A DNA stretch of 23,940 bases from an uncultured Oscillibacter sp. (GTDB taxonomy: Bacteria > Bacillota > Clostridia > Oscillospirales > Oscillospiraceae): contig CAJUBX010000030.1 of assembly GCA_910585165.1 (NCBI GenBank), positions 1 to 23,940 of the forward strand. Direction: 5' to 3'. The notes under the pieces were generated by a model, which worked only from the letters and a program-made list of their open reading frames with translations, was not told where the DNA came from and made no database searches. Below, one piece after another: positions 22,573-23,940 of the stretch (positions are counted from its first letter, which is position 1; every line of letters begins with the position of its first letter). A program made the translations under genes and the position numbers.

Positions 22573-23940
22573 TTATTCCTTTTCCTGGGCGTGAATGGGG
22601 TAGTCTTCCAGCACGTCCAGCAGGCGGGAGTAATCCTGGGCCGCCAGGTGGGTATACCGGGCCCAGCGGTTCCGGCATTGATTCCGGGCCTCCACCAGCA
22701 GGGCTTCCGCCGCCTCCGGGAAGGTTCTTTGCAGGGAGTTGAACCGGACCTCCCCCATGAAGAACTCCCGCAGGTCGTATTTGGGCTCCTTGAAGTCCAG
22801 GATGAAGGGGTTTTTGCCCTCCAGCTTCCGCTTGGGGTCATAGCGGTAGAGGACCCAGTAGCCGCTGCGCACCGCCAGCTTGGCCTCCTCCTGGGCCCAG
22901 GCCATGCCCTTGACAATGCCGTGGTTGATGCAGGGGGCGTAGGCCACGATGAGGGAGGGGCCGTCGTGGGCCTCCGCCTCCCGGAGGGCCTTGATGTACT
23001 GGGCGGGGTCCGCCCCCAGGGCGACGGAGGCAACATACACGTTCTGGTACTGGGTGGCCAGCATCCCCAGGTCCTTCTTCTCCGTCCGCTTGCCCGCGGC
23101 GGCGAACTGGGCCACCGCGCCGAAGGGCGTGGCCTTGGAGGACTGCCCGCCGGTGTTGGAGTAGACCTCCGTGTCCACCACCAGGATGTTCACGTCCTCC
23201 CCGGAGGCCAGCACATGGTCCAGTCCGCCGTAGCCGATGTCATAGGCCCAGCCGTCGCCGCCGTACATCCACATGCTCTTTTTCACCAGCTGGTCCTGGG
23301 CCCTGCGGACGGCCTCAATGTTCTCCCCAGTTTCGCAGGTGTTTTTCAGGGCGGAAATCACCGTGTCGCTGAGGGCAATGGTCCTCTGCTTATCCTCAAA
23401 GCCCTCCAGCCAGGCGGCCAGAGCGGCTTTCAGGGCCTCGTCCTTCGTCTCCTCCAAAAGGTTCCGCACGTCCCGCTGGAGGCGGAGCCGCTGCTGGCGG
23501 ACGCTTAAAACCATGCCAAGGGAGTACTCGGCGTTGTTTTCAAAGAGGGAGTTGGACAGGGCCGGACCCCGCCCGTTGGGCCTGGTGGTGTAGGGATAGC
23601 TGGGGACGCTGAAGCCCCAGGCCTGGGTGCAGCCCGTGGCGTTGGCCACCACCATCCGCTCGCCGAAGAGCTGGGTCAAAAGCTTCATGTAAGGCGTTTC
23701 GCCGCAGCCCGCGCAGGCCCCGGAGAACTCCAGCAGGGGCTGCTCGTACTGGCTGCCTTTGACGGTGAACTTGTCTATGGGGTTTTCCTTGGGGGAGAGG
23801 GAGAGGCTGTAGTCCCAGCCCCGCTGCTGGGGCATCTCCTCCTCGATGGGCTTCATGACAATGGCCTTTTCACGGGCGATGCAGGCGGCGGCGCAGGTGC
23901 CGCAGCCGGTGCAGTCCAGGGGGTCCACCTGGATGCGGAA
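22573..23940 (-). CDS. nifJ: Pyruvate:ferredoxin (flavodoxin) oxidoreductase, C-terminal part (5' end outside window)
   Basis: Oxidises pyruvate with CoA to acetyl-CoA and CO2, reducing ferredoxin; central to fermentation. The visible 455 residues are the C-terminal part of a one-chain enzyme that usually has about 1170. In order: the second ferredoxin cluster motif (CTGCGTCAAAC), the thiamine diphosphate domain with FSGACAGCGETPY and NATGCTQAWG (proximal cluster cysteines), GGDGWAYDIGYGGLDH and VYSNTGGQSS, APCINHG (fourth cluster cysteine) and a C-terminal extension typical of the long PFOR class. The frame stays open to the window edge. It ends with its own hairpin before the LytTR promoter. 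Confidence 0.96.
   Translation of the reverse strand, partial: FRIQVDPLDCTGCGTCAAACIAREKAIVMKPIEEEMPQQRGWDYSLSLSPKENPIDKFTVKGSQYEQPLLEFSGACAGCGETPYMKLLTQLFGERMVVANATGCTQAWGFSVPSYPYTTRPNGRGPALSNSLFENNAEYSLGMVLSVRQQRLRLQRDVRNLLEETKDEALKAALAAWLEGFEDKQRTIALSDTVISALKNTCETGENIEAVRRAQDQLVKKSMWMYGGDGWAYDIGYGGLDHVLASGEDVNILVVDTEVYSNTGGQSSKATPFGAVAQFAAAGKRTEKKDLGMLATQYQNVYVASVALGADPAQYIKALREAEAHDGPSLIVAYAPCINHGIVKGMAWAQEEAKLAVRSGYWVLYRYDPKRKLEGKNPFILDFKEPKYDLREFFMGEVRFNSLQRTFPEAAEALLVEARNQCRNRWARYTHLAAQDYSRLLDVLEDYPIHAQEKE

Overview
The window is GC-rich, densely coded and reads as chromosome of a strictly anaerobic, probably spore-forming Bacillota, most likely an Oscillospiraceae-type gut clostridium (Flavonifractor/Lawsonibacter/Oscillibacter-like). 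The reasons are a SleL-type spore-cortex enzyme, Spo0A-box-like sites, ATP-type PEP carboxykinase, two ferredoxin-linked 2-oxoacid oxidoreductases, an Fe-S serine dehydratase and very strong AGGAGG ribosome binding sites. The taxonomy is inferred from gene content, not from a database match.

Layout. 1-2.4 kb: end of purA followed by purB (the two steps from IMP to AMP), closed by a terminator. 2.6-6.1 kb: own promoter, then serC, a short ACT-less serA-like dehydrogenase and a one-chain Fe-S L-serine dehydratase, so serine synthesis sits directly before serine breakdown; no serB phosphatase is present. 6.1-8.6 kb: a leftward LysM/GH18 cortex-lytic enzyme and a divergent YkvI-like membrane protein. 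8.7-11.5 kb: a bactofilin, a 214-bp MITE-like element sitting exactly on its stop codon, and an unrecognised membrane protein with a large outer domain. 11.5-14.9 kb (leftward): degV, a small membrane protein, an unusual 189-bp element made of two three-hairpin modules, and pckA. 15.1-19.1 kb: iorA-iorB-small ubiquitin-like protein-FrhB-like Fe-S flavoprotein, a tightly overlapped operon. 19.2-19.7 kb (leftward): an XRE regulator and a small DUF6514-like protein. 19.7-20.4 kb: AT-richer regulatory region with tandem 0A-like boxes, a 22-bp perfect inverted repeat around 129 bp, a near-consensus promoter, and a structured leader ending in a terminator just before a KamA-family radical SAM gene. 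21.5-23.9 kb (leftward): a SnoaL-LytTR regulator and the C-terminal part of pyruvate:ferredoxin oxidoreductase.

Together the metabolic genes fit an amino-acid/pyruvate fermenter: serine is deaminated to pyruvate, pyruvate and aryl-pyruvates are oxidised with ferredoxin as acceptor, and PEP carboxykinase links the C4 and C3 pools. The most unusual material is non-coding: the twin three-hairpin element, the stop-codon MITE, the possible invertible segment and the attenuator-like leader of a KamA paralogue that lacks the expected lysine- and PLP-binding residues.
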